DNA of 64,000 bases from Nocardia blacklockiae (lineage in GTDB: Bacteria > Actinomycetota > Actinomycetes > Mycobacteriales > Mycobacteriaceae): assembly GCF_015477355.1 (NCBI RefSeq), contig NZ_JADLRJ010000003.1, positions 62,001 to 126,000 of the forward strand. Direction: 5' to 3'. The position numbers and the translations under genes are program-made. Below are positions 52,537-61,840 of the stretch, one piece after another. The notes beneath the pieces are model-generated. The model saw only the letters and a list, made by a program, of their open reading frames with translations, made no database searches and was not told the DNA's origin. Every line of letters begins with the position of its first letter. Within the stretch, counting starts at the first letter, position 1.

Positions 52537-53703
52537 TCAGAGCCGCTCGATGACGGTGGCGTTGGCCAGCCCGCCGGCCTCGCACATGGTCATCAGGCCG
52601 TACCGGCCGCCGGTCTGGTCGAGGTGGTTGACCAGCGTGGCGAGGATGCGGGTGCCGGACGCCCCGAGCGGGTGGCCCAGGGCGATGGCGCCGCCGCGCG
52701 GGTTCAGCCGGGCCGGGTCGGCGCCGAGTTCGTGCGCCCACACCAGCGGCACCGGCGCGAAGGCCTCGTTCACCTCGTAGGCGTCGATGTCGTCGATCGA
52801 CAGTCCGCCGCGCGCGAGCACCTTGCGGGTCGCGGGGACGACGGCGGTGAGCATCAGCAGCGGATCGTCGCCGGTCACCGCGAACGAGTGGAAGCGCGCA
52901 CGGGGCCGCAGGCCGAGCTGGTTCGCCTTCTCCTCGCTCATGATCAGCGCCGCCGAGGCGCCGTCGGTCAGCGGCGACGAATTGCCCGGCGTGATGGACC
53001 ATTCGATCTCCGGGAAGCGCGCCTTGTACTCGTCGTCGGCGAACGCCGGTTGCAGCCCGGCCAGCTTCTCGACCGTCGTCGTGGGCCGGACCGTTTCGTC
53101 GGCGGTCAGTTCGCCGGCCGCGACGAGTTCGTCGGAGAACCCGCCGGCGGCCGCGGTCTCGGCGGCCAGCCGGTGCGAGCGCGCGGCGAACTCGTCCAGC
53201 GCGGCGCGGTCGAACTTCCAGCGCGCCGCGATGATCTCCGCCGAAATGCCCTGCTGTACAAGGCCGTCGGGGTAGCGGTGGGCGATCGGCCCGCGATTGG
53301 CGTCGGCGCCCTGCGCGTTGGAGAACATCGGCGCCCGGCTCATCGACTCCACACCGCAGGCGATCGCGATGTCGTAGGCGCCCGCGAGCACGCCCTGGGC
53401 CGCGAAATGCGCGGCCTGCTGACTGGATCCGCACTGCCGGTCCACGGTGGTCGCCGGGACCGACTCCGGGAAGCCGGCGGCCAGGACAGCGGTGCGGCCG
53501 ATATTGAACGCCTGTTCACCGCTCTGCGTGACGCAGCCGGTGACCACGTCGTCGACCAGAGCGGGGTCCAGCCGGTTGCGCGACACCAGCTCGCTCAGCA
53601 CGCCGGCCAGCAGCGTCGCCGGATGTACCTGCGACAGGCCGCCGCCGGCCTTGCCCTTGCCGGACGGGGTCCGGACCACGTCGACGATCACAGCCGAGGT
53701 CAT
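52537..53703 (-). CDS. Thiolase-family acetyl-CoA C-acyltransferase
   Basis: A 388-residue thiolase of the FadA type that cleaves 3-ketoacyl-CoA with CoA. The nucleophile cysteine is in TVDRQCGSSQQAAHFAAQG, the catalytic histidine in ALGHPLGASGTRI, and the C-terminal cysteine in TMCEAGGLANATV (the usual GGG is AGG). Start ATG 53703, preceded by GAAGGAGTG nearby; the ORF runs upstream to 53757. It is followed two bases later by the SDR, so both serve one lipid-oxidation step. GTTAAC and CTTAAG next to each other lie about 35 bases before the start, a possible A+T-rich promoter or operator. Confidence 0.9.
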   Translation of the reverse strand: MTSAVIVDVVRTPSGKGKAGGGLSQVHPATLLAGVLSELVSRNRLDPALVDDVVTGCVTQSGEQAFNIGRTAVLAAGFPESVPATTVDRQCGSSQQAAHFAAQGVLAGAYDIAIACGVESMSRAPMFSNAQGADANRGPIAHRYPDGLVQQGISAEIIAARWKFDRAALDEFAARSHRLAAETAAAGGFSDELVAAGELTADETVRPTTTVEKLAGLQPAFADDEYKARFPEIEWSITPGNSSPLTDGASAALIMSEEKANQLGLRPRARFHSFAVTGDDPLLMLTAVVPATRKVLARGGLSIDDIDAYEVNEAFAPVPLVWAHELGADPARLNPRGGAIALGHPLGASGTRILATLVNHLDQTGGRYGLMTMCEAGGLANATVIERL

Positions 53704-54008
53704 AGCCACTCCGATCACTCCTTCGAGATACCTGCTTAAGTTAACACGGATTCTCATCGAGGCGCAGCGTCGAACCTTGGCGTGCAGGCCGAACCGGAGT
53801 GGAAGTGATCAGGTCGACCCGTGCGGGGGGAGCGGGCGGACGGGGCGGCGACGCGGCCGCCGCGGCCCGGGGAGCGCTCACGTTCGCTCGGGGGAGCGGG
53901 TACACCCCATCCGATCACCGGCGGGAGGGAAGATGTGGCAGACTCGGCACGGCAGATGCGGCCGCTCGACGACCGTGTGCGGAAGGTGATGCGGGAGTTG
54001 AGGTTGCG
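53704..54008. other. Divergent intergenic region without a gene
   Basis: About 305 bases between the thiolase (-) and the TPR-like gene (+). It contains the A+T-rich CTTAAGTTAACAC word near 53733-53745, useful for the thiolase promoter, and a G-rich stretch at 53820-53890. A 65-codon frame at 53821 shows no resemblance to known proteins and no ribosome site. I see no RNA gene. Confidence 0.5.
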
Positions 54009-55514
54009 ATGGAGTTGAGCGCCATCGAGCAGCAGGTAGCCGACGACAGACGGAACGCCGCCGCCGCACGAACCCCCGAGGCCGACCTGCGGCTGGCCAC
54101 CTCGCTGTGCGAGCTGGCGCGGGCCTTCCTGGCCACCAAGGAGCAGGGCGCGGGGCGCGACCGCGCGCCGGCCGCACTGGAGCCGGCGCAGGAGGCCGTG
54201 CTGATCCGGTTGCGCTGGTTGACCAACGGTCACGTCAGCTCGCAGTTCGTCGGGCAGGTTCAGGAGGCGCTGCGGCTGTTCGAGCAGGCCGCGCGCACCA
54301 TCGGGCACCGCGAACTGGCCACCTCGACCATCCGCCAGGCCTGCGACGCGTATCACCGGGTGGCGCAGCGCTATCCGATGGCGGCGGCCGTGTGTGCCGA
54401 CGGGCTCTCCAAATGCGGCGTGTGGCTATGCCGGCTGGATCCGGACGCGGCCGTGGCCGCCAGCTCCGAGGCGGTGCGCATCCGCGCCGGGCTGTTCGCG
54501 TCCGAGCCCGACTCGGCCGGGCGCTATCTGGCCAGCCTGAACATGTTGCTGCGCACTCTGATGATCGGCCGCCCGCGCAAGCAGGCGCTGGCCATGTACC
54601 GGGAGCGCTACTCGGCGTGGACCACCCAGGCCATGACCACCCGGCTGCGCGAGATCCGCGTCGAGGACATCGACTTCACTAGCAAGACCCGCGCCGCGCT
54701 GGTCAAACTGGAGTGCCCGACGCTGGAACGGGCCGGCTACCTGACTCAGCAGCAGATCCTCTACCAGACCTCCGGCGACTTGACCACGATCGAGGAGATC
54801 AACTGGAAGCTCGGCCTGGTCGGGCTCAAGCCGCTCGCGGCGGGCGCGCTGGCCGACCCGCCGTCCAAGCCCGTGGAGATCGGCAGCTCGTTCGGCGCGC
54901 TGAGCGTGCGGTGCGCCGCGCCCGACGCGCTGCTGCAGGTGCGCGCCGCGGTGGTCGCGGCCTACGAGGCCGACGGCGCCTACCCCGCCGACAGCACCGT
55001 GTTCCAGGGCGTGCACGAAACCCATTGGCACATCCCGGATCCCGAACTCAACATGGCCGCCGAACTCGGTGACGACGTGGTGCTGATCGAGCGCTCCGGC
55101 GGTAGCTGGATCTCGGTCATGAGCCTGCACTGGGAACTCACTCCGGTCGGCAAACATCCACTGGCGCAGCATCTTTCGAAGAAGTGGCCGGTGATCGCGG
55201 TGAACACCACCGAGAACATGTCCTACGAATTGTGCTGGTACGTGGACGGTGTCGCGACCCAGTACGCCGCGCTCGGCCGCCCGGCCGGGCAGCCGCCGCT
55301 GTCGGAACCGCTGGCGCCGTTGGACTTCGCGGCCCTGGCCGACTACGGCGCGGACTACGCCTCGGAGACCCAGGTGCGGTCGGCGTTCGGCAACACCCCG
55401 ATGTTCGCCAAGCTCACCCACCTGCCGGTCAGCGGGATCCGGCAGGCGGGCCAGGCCCGGCCGCTGGCCGACTACGGCGACCAGGTCCTGTTCTTCCAGC
55501 GGGGCCGCGGCTGA
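54009..55514 (+). CDS. Hypothetical protein with TPR-like N-terminal half
   Basis: A 501-residue protein. The first 220 residues are helical with repeat-like Ala/Leu heptads (ADLRLATSLCELARAFLATKEQG, GQVQEALRLFEQAARTIGHREL, YHRVAQRYPMAAAVCADGLSKC), resembling tetratricopeptide repeats. The remainder (about 230-501) is a mixed alpha/beta region containing MSLHWELTPVGKHPLAQHLSKKWPVIAVNTTENMSYELCWYVDG, unfamiliar to me. No signal peptide or membrane segment. Start ATG 54009 follows GGGAGTTGAGG. An effector or scaffold role is possible, as TPR proteins with unique C-termini are common in actinobacterial signalling, but nothing in the neighbourhood supports it. Confidence 0.7.
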   Translation: MELSAIEQQVADDRRNAAAARTPEADLRLATSLCELARAFLATKEQGAGRDRAPAALEPAQEAVLIRLRWLTNGHVSSQFVGQVQEALRLFEQAARTIGHRELATSTIRQACDAYHRVAQRYPMAAAVCADGLSKCGVWLCRLDPDAAVAASSEAVRIRAGLFASEPDSAGRYLASLNMLLRTLMIGRPRKQALAMYRERYSAWTTQAMTTRLREIRVEDIDFTSKTRAALVKLECPTLERAGYLTQQQILYQTSGDLTTIEEINWKLGLVGLKPLAAGALADPPSKPVEIGSSFGALSVRCAAPDALLQVRAAVVAAYEADGAYPADSTVFQGVHETHWHIPDPELNMAAELGDDVVLIERSGGSWISVMSLHWELTPVGKHPLAQHLSKKWPVIAVNTTENMSYELCWYVDGVATQYAALGRPAGQPPLSEPLAPLDFAALADYGADYASETQVRSAFGNTPMFAKLTHLPVSGIRQAGQARPLADYGDQVLFFQRGRG

Positions 55515-55544
55515 GCGTCGGTCGCCGGGACTAACCTCGACCGC

Positions 55545-56384
55545 ATGCGGCTTCACGTGGGGTGTGCGCAGTGGACGCACACGGCCTGGGCGGACCGGCA
55601 GCCGAATCCGCGCGAGCGGCTGCGGTCCTACGCGCAGTGGTGTAATGCCGTGGAGGGCAACACCACCTTCTACGCGACGCCCGCGCCGGCCACGGTCCGG
55701 TCGTGGGCGGCGCAGACGCCGCCGGATTTCCGGTTCGTGCCGAAGCTGCCGAAAACCGTGACGCACGAACGCCGTCTGGCCGGCGCCGATCAGCAGCTGC
55801 GCGAATTCCTCACGGCCGTCGAGCCACTGGGGGAGCGGGTGCACGCGCTGTGGGTGCAGCTGCCTGCCTCGTTCGGACCCGGCGAACTCGGCGCGCTGGC
55901 CGCGCTGCTGCGGGAACTGCCCGAGCGCTACCGGTACGTCGTCGAGGTGCGGCATCGCGCCTTCTTCGAGGAGGAACGCGCCGCGGCGCAGCTCGAGCGC
56001 GTCTTGAGCCGCACCGGCTCGGAGTGGCTGCCCTTCGACACCACCACCTTGTTCGCCGCCCGCCCGACCAGCCCGGGGGAGCGCGAGGCCTGGACGAAGA
56101 AGCCGCGGCTGCCGCGACGCACCCGGGCGCTCACCGAATACCCGATCGTGCGGTATCACGGCCGCGACGACCGCGCGGCCACCGTCGCGGGCTGGCGGCC
56201 CTGGCTGGAGATCGTCACCGGATGGCTGCGCGAAGGACGGTCGCCGACCGTCTTCCTGCACACCCCCGACAACGCCGCATCGCTGGTGCTGGCCCGCCGC
56301 TTCCACGAGGAGGTCCGGGCCCGGGTGCCGGAGCTGGAGCCGCTGCCCGAACCCGCGCCCACCGAACCGATGACCTTGTTCTGA
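55545..56384 (+). CDS. DUF72/YecE-family protein
   Basis: A 279-residue TIM-barrel protein of the DUF72 family: LHVGCAQWTHTAWA at the start, FYATPAPATVRSWAAQTPPDFRFVPKLPKTVTHERRL, RYVVEVRHRAFFEEERAAA, and a late arginine/histidine region VRYHGRD. The family is widespread, and some members are linked to nucleotide metabolism and Fe-S biology; no reaction is proven. It is 30 bases after the TPR-like gene in the same direction. Its stop is followed by 96 bases up to the second exporter gene. Confidence 0.87.
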   Translation: MRLHVGCAQWTHTAWADRQPNPRERLRSYAQWCNAVEGNTTFYATPAPATVRSWAAQTPPDFRFVPKLPKTVTHERRLAGADQQLREFLTAVEPLGERVHALWVQLPASFGPGELGALAALLRELPERYRYVVEVRHRAFFEEERAAAQLERVLSRTGSEWLPFDTTTLFAARPTSPGEREAWTKKPRLPRRTRALTEYPIVRYHGRDDRAATVAGWRPWLEIVTGWLREGRSPTVFLHTPDNAASLVLARRFHEEVRARVPELEPLPEPAPTEPMTLF

Positions 56385-56456
56385 TAGTTTTTGTGTGCTG
56401 ATCACGTCTGCTGGTGCGGGGCTCGACTGCAGTATCGACACACTCATTCACGATAG

Positions 56457-56478
56457 GCCGAACCGAATCAGGGCTTGA
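56457..56478 (+). pseudogene. Vestige of a marR 3' end
   Basis: GCCGAACCGAATCAGGGCTTGA matches the last 21 bases of the MarR gene at 25485-25505 (GCCGATTCGAATAGGGCTTGA) with two substitutions and one inserted base, and sits at the same distance from the exporter start. The rest of marR is missing. It shows that the second exporter gene arose by copying a segment that began inside marR. Confidence 0.7.
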
Positions 56479-56480
56479 AC

Positions 56481-59021
56481 ATGACGAATTCGACCATCCG
56501 GGAACCGGCGGTGCGGCCGGACCCGGCGGCGGATGCGGGCGCGTCACTGTCGCATCGGCAGATTCTCACCATCATGTCCGGCTTGCTGCTGGGGCTTTTC
56601 CTCGCGGCGCTGGATCAGAACATCGTGACGGTGGCGATCGTGCGGATCGCCAACAGTCTGCACGGGTTCGATCAGCAGGCGTGGGCGACGACGGCGTATC
56701 TGATCACGGCGACGATCAGTACGCCGTTGTACGGCAAGCTGGCCGACATCTACGGTCGTAAGCCGTTCTATTTGATCGCCATCGGATTGTTCGTGATCGG
56801 TTCGGCGGCCTGCACCTTCGCCACCTCGATGTATCAGCTGGCGGGCTTCCGGGCGTTCCAAGGTCTGGGCGCGGGCGGCCTGATGTCGTTGGCGTTCACC
56901 ATCATCGGCGATATCGTGCCGCCGCGGCAGCAGGTGCGGTACCAGGGCTATTTCATGATGGTGTTCGGCACCTCGACGGTGCTGGGACCGGTGCTGGGCG
57001 GATTCTTCTCCGACTACGACCACCTCTGGGGCCTGGACGGCTGGCGCTGGGTGTTCCTGGTGAACGTGCCGATCGGGGTGCTCGCGCTGCTGGTGGTCGC
57101 CAAAGTGCTCAATGTGCCGCACGTGCGGCAGCGCCACCGGGTCGACTGGTTCGGGGCGGTCGCGCTGGCCGTGTGCGTGGTGCCGCTGCTGCTCGTGGCC
57201 GAGCAGGGGCGCGGCTGGGGCTGGCAGTCGGACCGGGCGCTGCTCTGCTACGGGCTCGGGGCGGCCGGGCTGGTGCTGTTCCTGATCGTCGAGGCGCTGA
57301 TGAAGGACGCCGCGCTGATTCCGTTGCGGCTGTTCCGGAGCTCGACGTTCTCCGTGACGATCCTCGGCGGCTTCATCGTGGGCATCGCCATGTTCGGGGC
57401 CATCTCGATGGTGCCGCTGTATCTGCAAGTGGTGCGCGAGTATTCGCCGACCAAGTCCGGGCTGATGATGCTGCCGCTGGTGCTGGGCATCATGGTCGGC
57501 TCGTCGATCGCCGGCGCGGTCACGAAGGCCACGGGTCGATACAAGATTTTGCCGGTGCTCGGCACGTTCGTGATCGCCGTGGGCGCGGTGCTTTTCGCGC
57601 AGGTGCGCTTCGACAGCCCGCTGTGGGAGCCGCTGGCCTACAGCGGCGTGATCGGCGTCGGCCTCGGCGGCTGCATGCAGACCCTCATCATCGCGGCGCA
57701 GGCCGCGGGACCGAAGACCGACATGGGCGTGTCCACGGCCGCGGCGACGTTCTTCCGGCAGATGGGCGGCACGCTCGGCGTCACCGTGTTCCTGACCATC
57801 CTGTTCAACCTGCTGCCGCGGCGGATCGTCGACGCGTTCGGCGGACAGCTGCCGCCCGGCTTCGACACCGGCGCGCTGACCGAATTGCAGAGCGATACCG
57901 CCGGAATCGGCGCGTTGCCGGCGGCGGTGAAGGAGCCGATCCTGATCGGTTTCACCGATTCGCTCAGCGGAGTCTTCTATGTGGGCGCGGCTGTCTCGCT
58001 GGTGGCCTGCGTGGTGCTGATGTTCATGAAAGAGATTCCGCTGCAGGACCCTTCGGAGGTAGCGGCGGTGCCGGCCGAACCGGAGCGGGCGGCGGCGCGG
58101 TTGTGGGAGAGCGTCGAACTCGCCGAGCCGGAACGGTCCCTGGTCGGAGCGGGCAGGCATGCGCGCGTGGAACGTTCGGGGCTGCCGGACCGGATCGACA
58201 GCGCGGCAACGGGTACCGCGACCGCGGTGCTGTTGTCGGCCGAATACGGTGCGGGCGAGGCGCATTCGCTGGACGGCCGGGTCCAGCGCGAGGACGGGCA
58301 CCCGGTCGCCGAGGCCGTCCTCACGCTGATCGACCAACGCGGGCACCAGGTTTCGCGCGCCACCGGCGGCCCGGACGGCGGCTACCGCATCGACGCGCCG
58401 GGCGCGGGCGGCTACGTGCTGATCGTCTCGGCCACCGGGTACCAGCCCGCCGCGGTGAACGTCGCCGTCGGGGAATGGCCGCAAGCACTGGACATCACGC
58501 TGCTCGGCACCGGCGAGGTGACCGGCGTGGTGCGCGCCACCGGACGCGGCGAACCGCTGCCCGGCGTGACCGTCACGCTCACCGACGCGCGCGGCGAGGT
58601 CGTCGGCTCGGCCGTCACCGACCGCGACGGGCGGTACGTGTGCCGCGGCGTCGTGCCGGGCGCCTACACCCTGGTCGCCGTGACCGACCACATGCGGCCC
58701 ACCGCAACGACATTGACGGTGCCCGACAGCGGGCGGCTGCGGCACGACCTGGACCTGGGGTCGACGGGCGCGCTGGCAGGACTCGCCTGGGCCGACGGGC
58801 ACCCGGTGCCCGATGCGCAGGTCCTGGTGCTCGACGCGCACGGCAACCCGGTGGCCTCGGCCCGCACCGACGCCGCCGGGCAGTACGTGGTGCGCGATCT
58901 GCCTCAGGGCGAGTACACCGTGGTGGCGCGCGGGTATCCGCCCGCGACCAGCCGGGTGGTGGTCGACGGCGGCGAACTCACCCACGACGTGCGGTTGAGC
59001 TACCAGGAGCCGGTCGACTGA
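56481..59021 (+). CDS. MFS (DHA2) exporter fused to carboxypeptidase-regulatory-like domains, second copy
   Basis: An 846-residue paralogue of the fused exporter at 25.5 kb, with the same order: 14-helix drug:H+ antiporter (LDQNIVTVAIVRIAN, GKLADIYGRKP), a linker of about 75 residues, and three regulatory-like beta-sandwich repeats (VQREDGHPVAEAVL; EVTGVVRATGRGEPLPGV; ALAGLAWADGHPVPDA). ATG 56481 corresponds to the start of the first copy; TTG 56475 lies just upstream. No marR or yceI-like gene accompanies it, only a marR remnant. It is followed 10 bases later by the convergent lipB, so it ends its transcript there. It may differ in induction or substrate from copy A. Confidence 0.9.
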   Translation: MTNSTIREPAVRPDPAADAGASLSHRQILTIMSGLLLGLFLAALDQNIVTVAIVRIANSLHGFDQQAWATTAYLITATISTPLYGKLADIYGRKPFYLIAIGLFVIGSAACTFATSMYQLAGFRAFQGLGAGGLMSLAFTIIGDIVPPRQQVRYQGYFMMVFGTSTVLGPVLGGFFSDYDHLWGLDGWRWVFLVNVPIGVLALLVVAKVLNVPHVRQRHRVDWFGAVALAVCVVPLLLVAEQGRGWGWQSDRALLCYGLGAAGLVLFLIVEALMKDAALIPLRLFRSSTFSVTILGGFIVGIAMFGAISMVPLYLQVVREYSPTKSGLMMLPLVLGIMVGSSIAGAVTKATGRYKILPVLGTFVIAVGAVLFAQVRFDSPLWEPLAYSGVIGVGLGGCMQTLIIAAQAAGPKTDMGVSTAAATFFRQMGGTLGVTVFLTILFNLLPRRIVDAFGGQLPPGFDTGALTELQSDTAGIGALPAAVKEPILIGFTDSLSGVFYVGAAVSLVACVVLMFMKEIPLQDPSEVAAVPAEPERAAARLWESVELAEPERSLVGAGRHARVERSGLPDRIDSAATGTATAVLLSAEYGAGEAHSLDGRVQREDGHPVAEAVLTLIDQRGHQVSRATGGPDGGYRIDAPGAGGYVLIVSATGYQPAAVNVAVGEWPQALDITLLGTGEVTGVVRATGRGEPLPGVTVTLTDARGEVVGSAVTDRDGRYVCRGVVPGAYTLVAVTDHMRPTATTLTVPDSGRLRHDLDLGSTGALAGLAWADGHPVPDAQVLVLDAHGNPVASARTDAAGQYVVRDLPQGEYTVVARGYPPATSRVVVDGGELTHDVRLSYQEPVD
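56631..56808 (+). repeat. Nearly identical paralogous segment, copy B
   Basis: Counterpart of 25659-25836, five synonymous substitutions in 178 bases by my count. The offset between copies is 30,972 bases. Both copies point the same way. Confidence 0.8.
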
Positions 59022-59031
59022 GCGGCGGCGT

Positions 59032-59667
59032 TCAGCTCGCCTCGAAGGCGGCGGCCACCACCGGGCGGACCTGTTCCATCGTGGCCGAACCGGTTTCGCG
59101 GCGCACCGAGGTCATGTCGACCTCCGGCAGCCCGCACGCGACGGCCCAGCGCCAGGGCTCGAGGTCGCCGTCGACGTTGAGCGCGAAGCCGTGGCTGGTG
59201 ACACCGCGGCTCTGCCGCATGCCGATGGACACGATCTTGCGGCCCGTCGCGGCGGTCCAGACGCCGGTGAGCAGTTCGGCGCCGGGCGGGGTGTCGCGGC
59301 GTTCGGCGGGGACGCCCAGAGTGGCGAGCGCGTCGACGAGGCGGTGCTCGACCTCGCGGATGTAGTCGACCACGCCCTCGTCGGAATGCAGCCGCACGAT
59401 CAGGTAGCCGACCAGCTGGCCCGGGCCGTGGTAGGTGAGCTGGCCGCCGCGGGTGGTCTCGACGACGGGGATGTGGTGGGCCGGGTCGGGCAGGTGCTCG
59501 CTCGGGGTGCGGCGGCCGATGGTGTAGACCTGCGGGTGGCTCAGCAGCCACAGGGTGTCCGGCCGCTCGTCGCGCTGGCGCTGCTCGACCAGTTCGGTCA
59601 TGCGCTCCATCGCCTTCTCGTAGTCGACGAGCTCGTCCTGAATCAACGTCAGCGGCCTGGACCTCAT
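59032..59667 (-). CDS. lipB: Lipoyl(octanoyl) transferase
   Basis: Transfers octanoyl from acyl carrier protein to the lipoyl domains of 2-oxo-acid dehydrogenases, the first step of lipoate assembly. The 211-residue product has RGGQLTYHGPGQLVGYLI (binding loop), the acyl-enzyme cysteine in AVACGLPEV and the conserved lysine in GRKIVSIGMRQSRGVTSHGFALNV. ATG 59667 begins MRSRPLTLIQ, close to typical. lipA is not in the window, whereas the two are often adjacent in actinobacteria. It converges with the second exporter gene. Confidence 0.93.
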   Translation of the reverse strand: MRSRPLTLIQDELVDYEKAMERMTELVEQRQRDERPDTLWLLSHPQVYTIGRRTPSEHLPDPAHHIPVVETTRGGQLTYHGPGQLVGYLIVRLHSDEGVVDYIREVEHRLVDALATLGVPAERRDTPPGAELLTGVWTAATGRKIVSIGMRQSRGVTSHGFALNVDGDLEPWRWAVACGLPEVDMTSVRRETGSATMEQVRPVVAAAFEAS

Positions 59668-59718
59668 GCTCCGACAATACCGAGGCCCGGCCGCTGACCG
59701 GCCGGGCCTCGGGCAAGC

Positions 59719-60060
59719 TCAGGCCGCCAGTTGCAGAACCAGCGCGGCCGGGATCAGGTAGAGCACGGGGAACGGCGTGGTCTTGTACGAGCGGGCGCGC
59801 AGCGTGGTGACGACGGCCCCGGCGAAGTAGAGGATCAGCCCGATCGCCGCCGCGATGCCGACGGCCGGGACGACGAAACCGGCCAGCAGGCCGAGCGCGC
59901 CCGCACCCTTGGCCAGGCCCAGCGGGTTCCACCACGACCGCGGGACGCCGTACTCGACCAGTGGCTCGACCACGAACTGCTTGCGGGCCAGCAGCGAGAA
60001 CGACGAGAAGCCGATCCACAGGGCGGCCAGGACGGTGACGACGTAGTAGGCGGCGGTCAT
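59719..60060 (-). CDS. DoxX-family membrane protein
   Basis: A 113-residue four-helix membrane protein of the DoxX-like family: AYYVVTVLAALWIGFSSFSLL, then FVVEPLVEYGVPRSWWNPLGLAKGAGALGLLAGFVVPAVGI and two more helices. Small DoxX proteins are implicated in redox and thiol-stress complexes (as with SodA and SseA in mycobacteria). Start ATG 60060, behind AGAAAGAAGGC. It is divergent from the DinB-like gene, so both may respond to thiol or oxidative stress, but that is only a suggestion from position. Confidence 0.82.
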   Translation of the reverse strand: MTAAYYVVTVLAALWIGFSSFSLLARKQFVVEPLVEYGVPRSWWNPLGLAKGAGALGLLAGFVVPAVGIAAAIGLILYFAGAVVTTLRARSYKTTPFPVLYLIPAALVLQLAA

Positions 60061-60222
60061 CGGAATGCCTTCTTTCTCAACCGGTTCCGGCCGCCGATCG
60101 GGCCGGGTTCAGTGGGTCGACGACGCCGCGCCCGCGAGTGTGACATCGCGGCGCGACCGGATTGTCGGTACCGCGGAGTACGGTCGCGAGTGCCGGAAAC
60201 CACGGGGAACGGAGGTTCGAGG

Positions 60223-60732
60223 ATGACGAGTGCGGACGTGCTGACCGATGCCTACGAGCGGATCCGCGAGGTGGTGCACGAGGCGGCCGACGGGCTGGAC
60301 GAGGCGGCCCTCACCTACCGGGTGGACCCGGGCGCGAACACCATCGCCTGGCTGATCTGGCACCTGACCAGAGTGCAGGACGACCACGTCGCCGAGGTGG
60401 CGGGCGTCGACCAGGTGTGGACGGCGCAGGGCTGGTACGACCGGTTCGCGCTGCCGATCGGCAAGCGCGCCACGGGTTACGGCGACGGCCCGGCCGACGT
60501 CGCCCGCGTGCGGGCCTCCGCCGAGCTGCTGACCGGATATTACGAGGCGGTCCACGCACAGACGCTGGAGTACCTGCGCGGTCTCACCGACGCCGAGCTG
60601 GCCCGCGTGGTCGACACGTCGTGGGATCCGCCGGTCACCCTGCTGGTGCGACTGGTCAGCGTGCTCTCCGACGATCTACAGCACGCCGGTCAGGCGGCCT
60701 ACCTGCGCGGGGTCATCGAACGGACGAGGTAG
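60223..60732 (+). CDS. DinB-fold protein (mycothiol-transferase-like)
   Basis: A 169-residue four-helix DinB/DUF664-type protein: ADVLTDAYERIREVVHEAADGLDE, AWLIWHLTRVQDDHVAEVAG (metal histidines), and SDDLQHAGQAAYLRGVIE (third histidine). Members of this fold in actinobacteria conjugate mycothiol to electrophiles. GGAGG is five bases before ATG 60223. It overlaps the convergent DUF475 gene by 20 bases at its 3' end. The window has a second DinB-fold domain, fused to AraC at 29.5-30.4 kb. Confidence 0.82.
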   Translation: MTSADVLTDAYERIREVVHEAADGLDEAALTYRVDPGANTIAWLIWHLTRVQDDHVAEVAGVDQVWTAQGWYDRFALPIGKRATGYGDGPADVARVRASAELLTGYYEAVHAQTLEYLRGLTDAELARVVDTSWDPPVTLLVRLVSVLSDDLQHAGQAAYLRGVIERTR

Positions 60733-61840
60733 CGGCGGTGAGATCGTGCTCCGTCGGCGCGTCGTCGTCCGGGGCGCGGTGGCGGCGGTTGTAGACGATG
60801 CTGCTGACGAACGCCGCCACGATGATCGTCACGCCGACCAGGCCGGTCACCACCTCGTTCAGGTGGTGTCCGGTGGAGTACAGCAGCACGACGGCGAGGG
60901 CGCCGATCGCCCAGTGCGCGCCGTGCTCGAGGTAGACGTACTCCGAGAGCGTGCCCTGCCGCACCAGGTAGACGGTGATGGAGCGCACGAACATCGAGCC
61001 GATCAGGCCCAGGCCGAGCGCGATGATGATCGGGTCCGCGGTGATGGCGAACGCACCGATCACGCCGTCGAAGGAGAACGAGGCGTCCAGCACTTCCAGG
61101 TAGAGGAAGACGAAGAACGCCGCGCGGCCGGTGGCCACGACGATCGGCCCGGGGCCGGTGCGTTCCAGTTCGTCCTCGTGTTCGTTGTCCAGCGCCTCGC
61201 TCAGCCCGTTGACCAGGATGTAGGTCACCATGCCCAGCGCGCCGGCGACCATCACCACGTCCGCGCGCTCGTCGGGCGCGGTGAGGCCCGCGATGCAGAC
61301 CAGCACCAGCAGCGAGACGACGGTGGAGAACATCGGGAACCGGCCGAGCCGGGCCAGCGGCCGCTCCAGCCAGACCAGCCAGGTGGTCTCGCGGTCGCTG
61401 CTCACGAAGTCCAGGAACAGCATCAGCAGGAACATTCCGCCGAACGCGGCGATCTTCGGATTGGCCTCGTTGAGCAGCGTCTCGTAGCTGGGGCGGCCGT
61501 CGGAGAAGTAGGCGGCGCCGTCGGGCGGCGGGTTCAGCGCCAGCTCGAAGGCCTTCACCGGATCCAGGTGCGCGGTGATCGCCACGATGACCAAGGGGAA
61601 CAGCAGCCGCATGCCGAACACCGCGATGATGACGCCGACGGTGAGGAACATCCGTTGCCAGAACGCGCTGAGTCGTTGCAGGACGCTGGCATTGACCACC
61701 GCGTTGTCGAACGACAGCGACACCTCGAGCACGCCGAGGATGGCCGCCAGCACCAACGCTTCCGGCCCGCCGTAGATCAGCGCGGCCACCAGCGATACCA
61801 CTGTGACGATGAACGACAGGGCGAACACACGCACGAACAT
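60713..61840 (-). CDS. DUF475-family membrane protein (TerC-like)
   Basis: A 375-residue polytopic protein with about nine hydrophobic segments. LEVSLSFDNAVVNASVLQRLS and LEVLDASFSFDGVIGAFAITADP are the twin acidic motifs of DUF475/TerC-like proteins, which are related to metal-ion and tellurite-resistance membrane proteins; the paired Asp residues in FDN and FDG suggest a metal-handling site. ATG 61840 is preceded by AAAGG; the ORF extends to 61960. The cytoplasmic C-terminus is charged. Its stop lies within the 3' end of the DinB-like gene (20-base tail overlap, convergent). Confidence 0.85.
   Translation of the reverse strand: MFVRVFALSFIVTVVSLVAALIYGGPEALVLAAILGVLEVSLSFDNAVVNASVLQRLSAFWQRMFLTVGVIIAVFGMRLLFPLVIVAITAHLDPVKAFELALNPPPDGAAYFSDGRPSYETLLNEANPKIAAFGGMFLLMLFLDFVSSDRETTWLVWLERPLARLGRFPMFSTVVSLLVLVCIAGLTAPDERADVVMVAGALGMVTYILVNGLSEALDNEHEDELERTGPGPIVVATGRAAFFVFLYLEVLDASFSFDGVIGAFAITADPIIIALGLGLIGSMFVRSITVYLVRQGTLSEYVYLEHGAHWAIGALAVVLLYSTGHHLNEVVTGLVGVTIIVAAFVSSIVYNRRHRAPDDDAPTEHDLTAATSSVR

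Noticed and set aside
53821-54018. 65-codon frame before the TPR-like gene
   Set aside because: No ribosome site or conserved motif, and it overlaps the start of the better-supported gene.
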